Source: an uncultured Ruminococcus sp. (GTDB taxonomy: Bacteria > Bacillota > Clostridia > Oscillospirales > Ruminococcaceae). Taken from it: DNA of 10,077 nucleotides. The stretch is from positions 1 to 10,077 of the forward strand of contig CALCRR010000159.1 in the NCBI GenBank assembly GCA_937894495.1, given 5' to 3'. Below are positions 1 through 6,210 of this stretch, in pieces; position 1 is the first letter of the stretch, and every line of letters starts with the position of its first letter. The notes beneath the pieces were generated by a model. The model saw nothing but the letters and a program-made list of their open reading frames with translations, was not told the origin of the DNA and ran no database searches. The position numbers were made by a program, and so were the translations under genes.

Positions 1-49
1 GACAAAAATATCCAAAAAGACGTGTGTTAGGCTTAGTGTCAACACACCC
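1..49 (+). mobile_element. Right end of a MITE-like element (copy 1, cut by the window edge)
   Basis: These 49 bases are identical to the last 49 bases of the two complete 160-bp copies at 5990-6149 and 6849-7008. They end in the 17-bp terminal inverted repeat TTAGTGTCAACACACCC, followed by TA, the presumed target duplication. The left part lies outside the window. The copy has the same orientation as the other two and ends 27 bases before the preferred serA start, so it probably sits in the serA leader or promoter region. No transposase is encoded here. That the sequence begins inside a repeat could also mean a contig end caused by that repeat. Confidence 0.85.
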
Positions 50-76
50 TAATAATTACAGATAGGAATGATAGAA

Positions 77-1216
77 ATGTACAATATTCTTACAATGAAT
101 AAGATAGCAGCTTGCGGAACAGACAAGTTCGACAAGGCTGCCTACACAGTAACAGACGAGTGTGCAGATCCTACCGCAATAATGGTAAGATCTGCAAAGC
201 TCCACGATTATGAGATACCCGAGAGCCTGCTTGCCATTGCAAGAGCAGGCGCAGGTGTAAACAATATACCTGTTGAAAAGTGCGCAGAGCAGGGCGTTGT
301 AGTATTCAACACCCCAGGCGCAAACGCTAACGCAGTTAAGGAGCTGGTGATCTGCGCTCTGCTGCTTTCTTCCAGAAGAATTACAGAGGCTGCTGCATGG
401 GCTAACTCACTTAAAGGCACAGAGGACGCACCTAAGACTGTCGAGGGCGGCAAGGCTAAGTTCGCAGGTCCCGAGATACTGGGCAAAACACTGGGCGTTA
501 TCGGTCTGGGCGCTATCGGCGGCAAGGTTGCAAACGCTGCCGCTGCACTGGGTATGAACGTTATAGGCTTCGACCCCTTCCTCTCAGAAGCAGCTGCAAA
601 GGCTCTTGATGCTTCCGTCAAGGTAGTTGACAGCAAGGAGGAGATCTATAAGAACAGCGATTACATCACCCTCCACGTTCCCTTTACCCCCGATGCAAAG
701 AACTCTATCAGCACCGAGCAGATAGCTATGATGAAGGATGGCGTTCGCCTTATCAATATGGCAAGAGGTGAGCTGATAGATACAGCTGCCGTTGTTGAAG
801 CTATCAAGGCAGGCAAGGTAGCTAAGTATGTTACAGACTTCGCTGACGATATCGGTCTTGGCGAGGAGAATGTTATCACACTGCCCCACCTGGGCGCATC
901 TACCCCCGAGAGTGAGGATAACTGCGCTGTTATGGCTGCTGACGAGCTTATGGACTATATCGAGAGAGGTAAGATCAGAAATTCTGTTACATTCCCTAAT
1001 CTTGAGCTCGCTAAGACCGCTGACCAGCTGGTTTGCGTTCTGCATAAGGCAGAGGTTGCTGAGGACGCAGTAAAGGCAGCAGCAGGCGCTGAGGTGGTAA
1101 ACTCAGCAACAGCTACCAAGAAAACATGGGGCTACACTATCCTTGATGTAAAGGGTTCTGCAAACGTTGACGCTGTTAAGGCAGTTGACGGCGTTGTAGG
1201 CGTAAGAGTTATCTGA
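77..1216 (+). CDS. serA: D-3-phosphoglycerate dehydrogenase
   Basis: SerA oxidises 3-phosphoglycerate with NAD+ to 3-phosphohydroxypyruvate, the first step of serine synthesis, in the cytoplasm. The 379-residue protein has the D-isomer-specific 2-hydroxyacid dehydrogenase layout. A split substrate domain includes ARAGAGVNNIP near residue 55. The Rossmann motif GLGAIG is at 143-148. The active-site arginine lies in NMARGELID (R230) and the histidine in LPHLGAST (H271). From about 312 there is a short ACT-like regulatory tail, so serine feedback is possible but not shown. An ATG also exists at 68, but the Shine-Dalgarno AGGA (64-67) abuts it and is 9 bases from the ATG at 77, which I prefer. 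The gene follows a MITE copy and ends before a terminator at 1269. In many clostridia serC is the neighbour; it would lie outside the window if present. Confidence 0.95.
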   Translation: MYNILTMNKIAACGTDKFDKAAYTVTDECADPTAIMVRSAKLHDYEIPESLLAIARAGAGVNNIPVEKCAEQGVVVFNTPGANANAVKELVICALLLSSRRITEAAAWANSLKGTEDAPKTVEGGKAKFAGPEILGKTLGVIGLGAIGGKVANAAAALGMNVIGFDPFLSEAAAKALDASVKVVDSKEEIYKNSDYITLHVPFTPDAKNSISTEQIAMMKDGVRLINMARGELIDTAAVVEAIKAGKVAKYVTDFADDIGLGEENVITLPHLGASTPESEDNCAVMAADELMDYIERGKIRNSVTFPNLELAKTADQLVCVLHKAEVAEDAVKAAAGAEVVNSATATKKTWGYTILDVKGSANVDAVKAVDGVVGVRVI

Positions 1217-1268
1217 TAAATAATAGCTCACCGAGCCAAAAGCGCAGGCACAATAAAAGAAATTTTTT

Positions 1269-1307
1269 AAGGCACTTCTGTCAGAAAACTGACAAAAGTG
1301 CCTTTTT
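1269..1307 (+). terminator. Rho-independent terminator of serA
   Basis: A 16-base arm (1269-1284) pairs with 1289-1304 around an AAAA loop with one internal C/A mismatch, and a run of five T follows (1303-1307). It lies 52 bases after the serA stop. On the minus strand the stem is followed by TTAAAAAATTT, so it may also weakly stop the convergent rsmG operon. The right arm and the following TTTTTGCTGCTT recur in the terminator at 7037-7073. Confidence 0.9.
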
Positions 1308-1336
1308 GCTGCTTGGTGCGGCGCTTGCCTATCAGC

Positions 1337-2053
1337 TCAGCCGCCCAGCTTTTTCTTTTTCATTTGCGCTGCATTTCTGGGGTATTTTGAGGGGGTAGGC
1401 GTCAGCTTGCGGATAATTATCAGCGTCCTGCCGTCGCCGTTTGGCAGGGTGTAGTTTATTACCTTTTCGGTCCTGCCGCCCAGCAGCTTTATGGCAGGCT
1501 TTGCCGCTTCAAGCTCCTCCTCGCCCCCCGAGCCTTTAAGGGCTGCAAAAATGCCCCCCACCTTAACAAAGGGCAGGCAGTATTCGCTCAGGTCGCTCAT
1601 GTTAGCCACCGCCCTTGCAGTGGCAATGTCAAAGCTCTCACGGCAGCCCTCCTTTTTGCCCAGCTCCTCAGCCCTGCCGTGAATACATCTCGCTTCAAGC
1701 CCTATGCTTTGTGAAAGCTCCTCTAAAAAGCTTATCCTTTTGTTGAGACTGTCAAGCAGCGTCAGCTTGATATCATCACGCCAAACCTTTAAAGGGCATG
1801 AGGGGAAGCCTGCCCCTGTGCCCACATCTATAAGGCTCGCACCCTTTGGCAGTTCAAACAGCGTGAAGGGATATATGCTGTCAAAAAAATGCTTTACAGC
1901 CACACCCTCGTCATCGGTTATGGCTGTCAGGTTCACCGATCTGTTGCGCTCGACCAAAAGCTCACAGTATCGGCTGAGCTGCCTGTACTGCTCGTCGCTC
2001 AGCACCATGCCGCCTGCGGCAAATATCTTGTCTGTCTCTGCCTTTGATAACAT
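1337..2053 (-). CDS. rsmG: 16S rRNA (guanine527-N7)-methyltransferase RsmG
   Basis: RsmG (GidB) uses SAM to methylate N7 of G527 in 16S rRNA of the 30S subunit; loss gives low-level streptomycin resistance in several bacteria. The 238-residue protein is full length for the family. It shows NLTAI (41-45), KHFFDS (54-59), the SAM-binding IDVGTGAGFP (75-84), TARAVA (145-150) and the C-terminal KYPR (223-226), followed by a lysine-rich tail. After GAGFP the sequence is SCPLKV where many members have GIPLK. It is the last gene of a three-gene operon: its ATG lies one base after the stop of the phosphatase gene, and its AGGAG (2061-2065, 7-base spacing) is inside that gene, so translational coupling is likely. 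Confidence 0.95.
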   Translation of the reverse strand: MLSKAETDKIFAAGGMVLSDEQYRQLSRYCELLVERNRSVNLTAITDDEGVAVKHFFDSIYPFTLFELPKGASLIDVGTGAGFPSCPLKVWRDDIKLTLLDSLNKRISFLEELSQSIGLEARCIHGRAEELGKKEGCRESFDIATARAVANMSDLSEYCLPFVKVGGIFAALKGSGGEEELEAAKPAIKLLGGRTEKVINYTLPNGDGRTLIIIRKLTPTPSKYPRNAAQMKKKKLGG

Positions 2054-2054
2054 A

Positions 2055-2717
2055 TCAATTCTCCTGTATCCCGATTATGTCCATAGGTTCACCCACTATG
2101 TAGTCAGCCCTGTACTTCTCAAATTCCTCCCTGCTGCCGTAGCCGTAAAGCACGGCAATGCAGTCCAGCCCATGCTTTTTCGCTCCCAGTATGTCATGCA
2201 GCCTGTCACCCACCATCACCGCCTGTGATCGGTCAGTCACCCCGCAGCGTTCAAGGGCAGCCGCTATGACCTCATCCTTTTCCTTTCTGGTGCCGTCCAG
2301 CAGCGAGCCTGTTATGCTGTAAAAATACTTTGCGATACCAAAATGCTCCAGTATCCTCACCGAGAACACCTCAGGCTTCGAGGTTGCCACAGCCAGCTGC
2401 GCCCCCTCGTTTTTAAGAGCCTCCAGCAGCTGCGGTATACCATCATATACCGAGTTCTCAAAAAGCCCCTTTTCACGGTAATACTCCCTGTAGAGCTCCA
2501 CAGCCCTTTCAGCCTTTTCTTTTGTAAACCCGATAAACCTCTCAAAAGACTCCCACAGCGGCGGACCTATAAATTTAAGCAGCACCTCTCGGGGCGGTAT
2601 CTCGTCCCCCGACTGCCTTAATGAGTATTTCACCGCATTGATGATACCCTCCCCCGAGTCGGTGAGGGTGCCGTCAAGATCAAAAAGATATGTACTGTAT
2701 TTCATTTTACTCAACAT
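2055..2717 (-). CDS. HAD-family phosphatase, phosphoglycolate phosphatase-like
   Basis: A cytoplasmic haloacid-dehalogenase-type hydrolase of 220 residues that probably removes phosphate from a small phosphorylated metabolite; the substrate cannot be read from the sequence. Motif I is DLDGTLTDS with the nucleophile D13 and acid D15. A helical cap domain follows at about residues 22-90. Motif II is VATSKPE (T112, S113), a lysine suitable for motif III lies at 145-147, and motif IV is VGDRLHDILGA (D171, D175). This matches the Gph/PgpB-like subgroup, which also includes pyrophosphatases such as PpaX and nucleotidases. The start at 2717 is supported by GAAGGA (2725-2730) with 7 bases spacing; a second ATG at 2705 has no suitably spaced site. 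It is 3 bases downstream of the amidohydrolase stop. Confidence 0.88.
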   Translation of the reverse strand: MLSKMKYSTYLFDLDGTLTDSGEGIINAVKYSLRQSGDEIPPREVLLKFIGPPLWESFERFIGFTKEKAERAVELYREYYREKGLFENSVYDGIPQLLEALKNEGAQLAVATSKPEVFSVRILEHFGIAKYFYSITGSLLDGTRKEKDEVIAAALERCGVTDRSQAVMVGDRLHDILGAKKHGLDCIAVLYGYGSREEFEKYRADYIVGEPMDIIGIQEN

Positions 2718-2720
2718 TGA

Positions 2721-3998
2721 TCATTCCTTCATGCCCGTTATGATGTCATTGGCGTGCTTGTATATCACCTCAGGCTCCTCGCCGATGAAAAACTCGCCAT
2801 TTTCGTAAAGCACCCTGCCTGCGCACATGGTCATAGCAACGTTCTCCTTTGAGCCCGAGTACACTATGTTTTTGCCGATGTTGTTCAGCGGCTGCATATT
2901 GGGGCGGTTTATGTCGATCACCACCAGATCAGCCTGCTTGCCCACGGCGATGGTATCGCAGTTATCAAGCCCCATAGCCCTTGCGCCGCCCACCGTGGCG
3001 GCTTCAAGCACCCTGTCGGCAGGGCAGGCAGAGGCGTCCCCCAGCGCTATTTTTTGCAGACCCGTCATCAAAAACATCTCCCTGAACATATCAAGGCAGT
3101 TGTTGCTGGCAGGGCCGTCAGTTCCCAGGGCGATATTTATGCCCATCTCCTGCATTTTCGCCACAGGCGCAATACCGCTGGCGAGCTTGACGTTTGAGCC
3201 GGGGCAGTGCACAGCCCAGACTCCCTTGCGCTTGAATATCTCAAGATCATTATCGCTCATATGCACACAGTGGAAGCCTGCTCCGCCGTAGTTGAAAATG
3301 CCCAGGCTTTCAAACAGCTCGGTAGGCGTTTTGCCGTATTTCTCCACACACTCCCTTACCTCCTTGGCAGTCTCGGAGTTATGCATGGCAACAGGCGCCT
3401 TGTATTTCTCAGCCAGCTCAGCCACCGCCTCTATAAGCTCCTGCTGTGCCGTATACTCTGCGTGAAAGCCCAGCATATAGCCGATAAGAGGGTGGCAGTC
3501 CTTGAATTTCAGATAGTTCTGCTCCAGCCGCCGGGCGCTGCTTTTATCGCCGCTGACAGCGCCGCACAGCACGCTGCGAAAGCCGCTCTCGGTGCAGGCT
3601 TTAACATAGTCGTCCAGCTCAAAATACATATCAAAAGCCGCAGTGCAGCCTGTTGAGAGATATTCGAGGATAGCCAGCTTTGTCAGCCAGTATACATACT
3701 CGCCGTTGAGCTTAGCCTCCATAGGAAATACCTGCTTGAAAAGCCAGTCCTGCAGCGGCAGGTCATCAGCATATGACCGAAGAAAGGTCATCGCCGAATG
3801 AGTGTGGGCGTTTTTGAATGAGGGCATAAGCACATTGCCCTTGACATCTATATCCCTCTCAAAGCTCGCACCAGCCAGCTCCTCAGCGGTGGGGTTTCCC
3901 ACATAAGCTATCTTATCCCCCTCGACCCAGACCTCCATATGCTGCGGCTGGGTGCCCTTTTCCATAGTTATTACCTTTGCATTATGCAGCCTTATCAT
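2721..3998 (-). CDS. Amidohydrolase, MtaD-type methylthioadenosine/S-adenosylhomocysteine deaminase-like
   Basis: A metal-dependent amidohydrolase of 425 residues, close to the usual length of the MtaD/SsnA/TrzN group. Members deaminate adenosine-type by-products of SAM metabolism (5'-methylthioadenosine, S-adenosylhomocysteine) or related purines, feeding salvage. Visible features are NAHTHSAM (metal ligands H65, H67), an LRSYADDLPLQDWL segment typical of the MtaD branch, GFHAEYT (H179), MHNSET (H206), FHCVHMS (H246), HCPGSNVKLASG (264-275) and GTDGPASNN with the catalytic aspartate D294. A small beta domain is built from both termini. It is the first gene of the operon with the HAD phosphatase and rsmG. 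A GGGGG stretch at 4006-4010 sits 7 bases before the ATG, and a consensus promoter lies about 80 bases upstream. Guanine deaminase or 8-oxoguanine deaminase cannot be excluded. Confidence 0.88.
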   Translation of the reverse strand: MIRLHNAKVITMEKGTQPQHMEVWVEGDKIAYVGNPTAEELAGASFERDIDVKGNVLMPSFKNAHTHSAMTFLRSYADDLPLQDWLFKQVFPMEAKLNGEYVYWLTKLAILEYLSTGCTAAFDMYFELDDYVKACTESGFRSVLCGAVSGDKSSARRLEQNYLKFKDCHPLIGYMLGFHAEYTAQQELIEAVAELAEKYKAPVAMHNSETAKEVRECVEKYGKTPTELFESLGIFNYGGAGFHCVHMSDNDLEIFKRKGVWAVHCPGSNVKLASGIAPVAKMQEMGINIALGTDGPASNNCLDMFREMFLMTGLQKIALGDASACPADRVLEAATVGGARAMGLDNCDTIAVGKQADLVVIDINRPNMQPLNNIGKNIVYSGSKENVAMTMCAGRVLYENGEFFIGEEPEVIYKHANDIITGMKE

Positions 3999-4075
3999 AA
4001 TAATACCCCCGTTTTATCCATTTTAAGAACAGAGCTCAAGCACTCAGCTTTTCCCCTCTGTTCGCTATTACTATG

Positions 4076-4104
4076 ATTATACCCCATTTTCCCCTTATTG
4101 TCAA
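4076..4104 (-). promoter_or_regulatory. Consensus sigma-A promoter of the amidohydrolase operon
   Basis: Read on the minus strand, TTGACA (4104-4099) is followed by exactly 17 bases and TATAAT (4081-4076), a perfect match to both hexamers. Transcription should start near 4069, leaving a leader of about 70 bases before the ATG at 3998. The G- and A-rich spacer resembles the spacer of the tatD promoter at 9529-9557. Confidence 0.88.
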
Positions 4105-4139
4105 ATATGTCCTCGGGCGGTCCTCACCGGACGGGGTAT

Positions 4140-4198
4140 TTCCCCCACCTATCGCACTATTGTGGAGTTGGCAAGTTGTCGAGTCCTCCCCGGAGGGG
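4140..4198. repeat. 59-bp dispersed repeat, copy A
   Basis: Aligns without gaps to 9566-9624, with 46 of 59 positions identical by my count. Conserved blocks are TTCCCCCACCTATC at the left, TTGTG, GGCAA and TCGAGT in the middle, and CCGGAGGGG at the right. It lies just upstream, in the minus-strand sense, of the amidohydrolase promoter. Copy B lies just upstream of the tatD promoter in the same relative orientation. A second CTCACCGGA block at 4123-4131 next to this copy suggests a mosaic. Function is unknown. Confidence 0.75.
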
Positions 4199-4311
4199 AG
4201 GGGGCGCTTTTGTGGCTACTATTACTTCGATACGCTGCGCGAACCTTGGAAGCGAGTTATTGTGCGGTTTACCGCATAATTGAGTAAAACGGCTTTCTAG
4301 CCACTAGCACT

Positions 4312-4338
4312 CTAACCACTAGTGACTAGCAGGGTAAA
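4312..4338. repeat. 27-bp direct repeat, first copy
   Basis: Begins CTAACCACTAG and ends GTAAA; 25 of 27 bases match 4510-4536. Within it CACTAGTGACTAG is itself partly palindromic. The two copies enclose 171 bases of otherwise unassigned sequence. Confidence 0.75.
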
Positions 4339-4476
4339 TGTTGACCTTGTGCACCGTACTGCATTTTGATTAAATTTATTTCGCCCCACTGAAAGTGTGT
4401 GGAGATTTTTTACGGGCTTTTGCTTTTGTGCAAAGAACAGACCCGATCTGTGCACAAACTAATAAACGCACAATAA

Positions 4477-4504
4477 TTATGAATTATGCATTATGAATTA
4501 TGAA
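4477..4504. repeat. Tandem 7-mer repeat TTATGAA
   Basis: Four consecutive 7-base units, TTATGAA, TTATGCA, TTATGAA, TTATGAA, followed by a partial TTAG. The array sits between the two 27-bp direct repeats and immediately before the second one. AT-rich arrays of this kind are prone to copy-number change by slippage. Confidence 0.85.
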
Positions 4505-4509
4505 TTAGA

Positions 4510-4536
4510 CTAACCACTAGCGACTAGCAGCGTAAA
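4510..4536. repeat. 27-bp direct repeat, second copy
   Basis: Differs from 4312-4338 only by T to C after the first CACTAG and by G to C near the end. It ends 40 bases beyond the spoIVB stop codon. Confidence 0.75.
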
Positions 4537-4576
4537 CCGTTCTCTTACCTCTAAAAGCGTCTATCAGCCTACATCA

Positions 4577-5776
4577 TCAGTTTATTTTTGAAGCCATTCT
4601 GTCCCCGAATATGCCGTACCCCATGGTCGGGTCTTCAATAAAAACATGGGTCACTGCTCCCACAATGCGTCCGTTCTGTATTATGGGGGAGCCGCTCATG
4701 CCCTGAACTATGCCCCCTGTCTGAGCTATCAGCTCCTTGTCAGTCACCTTTACCACCAGGTCATGCTCTGCCGCCTGAGAAAGATTTATCTGCTCTATCT
4801 CCACAGAATAGCTCTTAGGCGTGCCGCCATCCAGCGAGCATAGCATTGTTGCGCTGCCCTTTTCTATCTCCTGCCTGAAGCCCAGCTCCAGCGGCGCACT
4901 GTTCACAGGGCATTTATCCAGCCTGCCAAAAAGCCCCTCCTCGCAGTTGAGGGTTATCTCGCCTAAGGTGTCTGTGCCGTCAAACTCCCCTGTCAGCTGC
5001 CCCGGGTCGCCTTTTGAGGAGGGTATGAACCCTGTCAGCCTTATCCTGCCGACAGCTCCCTCCCACAAGGGCAGTATCTCACCTGTGTCAGAGTCGCATA
5101 CAGGGTGTCCCAGCCCTGCAAACTCCCCTGTCTCCTCATTATAAAAGGTAAGCGTGCCGATACCTGCTGATGAGTCCCTGACCCACATACCTGCCTTGTA
5201 TGCCCCCTCTGAGTAAACAGGGCTCAGCGCCGCTCTTACCTCTTTGCCGTCCCTTTTAAGGATAACATCGCATTTTTTGCCCCTGGATCTTTTTATGATA
5301 TCCGAAACATCACCGTTAGACTGTATATTCTCACCGTTGATGGAAATAATTATATCACCCTCTCTTATGCCGCATTCCTTGGCAGGGCAGCCGCCGTTCA
5401 CCTCAGCTAAGTCCACCACCATGACCCCGTCAGTCAGCAGCTTTATGCCGAAGGCGCTGCCGCAGGGCACAAGCTTGGGTCTCTCCACCGAGCTTGCAGT
5501 TACATTTTTAATAGGTATCATGCCAAAAAGCATAAGCGTGTTCTCGGTGGTCCTTGAGGACCTGGCGGATATGCTGGTCAGCGCCACCGTGTAGCTGCTT
5601 CTGGTGGGCTTTGCAGTTATTGAGAATACCGAGCTTATCATAAGCGGCTCACCCTCTGATACAAAAAATCTGTTTGGCAGCATTACCCTGTAAAAGCCTG
5701 CCAGCCCCACCAGCATGGTCATGGCGGTACACATCATCGCCGCAAAGCACCTTATCCTTTTTCTTGTCCCAGTCAT
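4577..5776 (-). CDS. spoIVB: SpoIVB sporulation serine peptidase
   Basis: In Bacillus, SpoIVB is made in the forespore, crosses its inner membrane and cleaves SpoIVFA, which releases the SpoIVFB protease to activate pro-sigma-K in the mother cell. This 399-residue protein has the family order: a hydrophobic N-terminal segment (about 11-32), the family signature LFGMIPIKNV (83-92), a PDZ domain (about 108-190) and an S55-type peptidase domain. The triad reads as H224 in GLGHPV, D346 in KVTDKEL and S361 in GMSGSP. The 15-residue D-to-S spacing equals that of the B. subtilis residues D363 and S378 as I remember them. AAAGGA (5785-5790) lies 8 bases before the ATG. The usual partners recN and spo0A are not adjacent. 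I found no sigma-G promoter I would defend and no clear terminator. Confidence 0.93.
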   Translation of the reverse strand: MTGTRKRIRCFAAMMCTAMTMLVGLAGFYRVMLPNRFFVSEGEPLMISSVFSITAKPTRSSYTVALTSISARSSRTTENTLMLFGMIPIKNVTASSVERPKLVPCGSAFGIKLLTDGVMVVDLAEVNGGCPAKECGIREGDIIISINGENIQSNGDVSDIIKRSRGKKCDVILKRDGKEVRAALSPVYSEGAYKAGMWVRDSSAGIGTLTFYNEETGEFAGLGHPVCDSDTGEILPLWEGAVGRIRLTGFIPSSKGDPGQLTGEFDGTDTLGEITLNCEEGLFGRLDKCPVNSAPLELGFRQEIEKGSATMLCSLDGGTPKSYSVEIEQINLSQAAEHDLVVKVTDKELIAQTGGIVQGMSGSPIIQNGRIVGAVTHVFIEDPTMGYGIFGDRMASKIN

Positions 5777-5958
5777 TCAAACAGTCCTTTCTTTTCAGTT
5801 TTAGTGTATTTCCTCACGCTATGAGAAAACACATAAGATTATTTTTTTCTTGCAATTTTATTGTTGACCGCCGCAGCTTTTTAATTCAATATGTCTGATA
5901 AGTATTATTTGTCTTGGAAGAACAGGTTTAATTTTTTTGAAATGTTTTATTTTGTTTG

Positions 5959-5987
5959 TTGATATTTTCGGTATAATGTGATATAAT
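5959..5987 (+). promoter_or_regulatory. Extended -10 promoter of the membrane protein gene
   Basis: TTGATA (5959-5964), a 17-base spacer and TATAAT (5982-5987), with TG one base upstream of the -10 box (5979-5980), make a near-ideal extended -10 promoter on the + strand. The MITE begins at 5990, so the predicted start site (about 5993-5996) falls inside the element. A second TATAAT at 5972-5977 has no matching -35. Confidence 0.8.
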
Positions 5988-5989
5988 TA

Positions 5990-6149
5990 GGGTGTGTTGA
6001 CACTAAACTGATACGCGGATTTTTGAGATATTTTTGTTCCGTTCTAGGCAAAAATCCGCAGTTGGGCTGTCGCCCTGCAAGGATTTTTAACGACGAACGG
6101 GACAAAAATATCCAAAAAGACGTGTGTTAGGCTTAGTGTCAACACACCC
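5990..6149 (+). mobile_element. 160-bp MITE-like element, copy 2 (complete)
   Basis: The ends are perfect 17-bp inverted repeats, GGGTGTGTTGACACTAA and its complement, flanked by TA on both sides (5988-5989 and 6150-6151). It is too short to encode a transposase and has no open frame of note. TA duplication fits IS630/Tc1-mariner elements or the TA-targeting IS5 subgroup; the parent is not in the window. Internally 6020-6044 pairs with 6095-6118 (one bulge, one G-U wobble), so with the termini the whole element can fold into one long hairpin. A competing 11-bp stem GCGGATTTTTG (6015-6025) with 6049-6059 and a small GGGC-TGTC-GCCC hairpin (6064-6075) are also possible. It is identical to copy 3. 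Confidence 0.92.
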
Positions 6150-6210
6150 TAATAAGCGTCGGGAAATTTAAAGCTCCCGATATCATTCTACAACACTAAC
6201 GAGGTTTAAA

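Larger units (their letters stand above)
4105..4576. other. Gene-free, repeat-rich intergenic region
   Basis: This 472-base gap between the amidohydrolase promoter and the spoIVB stop holds no convincing gene; short open frames on the + strand near 4073-4283 lack ribosome binding sites and family features. It carries a 59-bp dispersed repeat (4140-4198), a hairpin with a 9-bp stem and TTTA loop (4259-4280), a direct repeat pair (4312-4338 and 4510-4536) and a tandem array of 7-mers (4477-4504). No clear terminator for spoIVB is visible on the minus strand. Confidence 0.7.
5777..6210. other. Divergent intergenic region between spoIVB and the membrane protein gene
   Basis: This 434-base gap between divergent genes holds the spoIVB ribosome binding site (5785-5790), an AT-rich stretch without a recognisable gene, a strong + strand promoter (5959-5987) and a complete MITE copy (5990-6149). 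A small hairpin follows, TCGGGA (6159-6164) with TCCCGA (6175-6180), and then the GAGG ribosome binding site at 6201-6204. The hairpin lacks a T-run, so it is not a terminator. Confidence 0.7.

Noticed and set aside
75..98. RsmG variant residues after GAGFP as a loss-of-function change (the range gives residues, not bases)
   Set aside because: The SAM-binding glycines and the other motifs are intact, and this position varies among clostridial homologues as far as I recall.
208..1045. Long minus-strand open frames opposite serA
   Set aside because: They are antisense shadows of a strongly conserved gene, without family motifs or ribosome binding sites.
4073..4283. Two short + strand open frames in the intergenic gap
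   Set aside because: They overlap the minus-strand promoter and the 59-bp repeat, have no ribosome binding site and encode low-information sequence.
4477..4504. TTATGAA array as a CRISPR-like or iteron origin
   Set aside because: The units are only 7 bases with no spacers, and no replication initiator gene or AT-rich origin context is present.
5997..6025. TTGACA within the element ends as an inward promoter
   Set aside because: No acceptable -10 lies 16-18 bases away on either strand, so the match is part of the terminal repeat only.
6159..6180. Hairpin TCGGGA/TCCCGA as a terminator or attenuator
   Set aside because: The stem is only 6 bp with a 10-base loop, there is no T-run, and the ribosome binding site is not involved.
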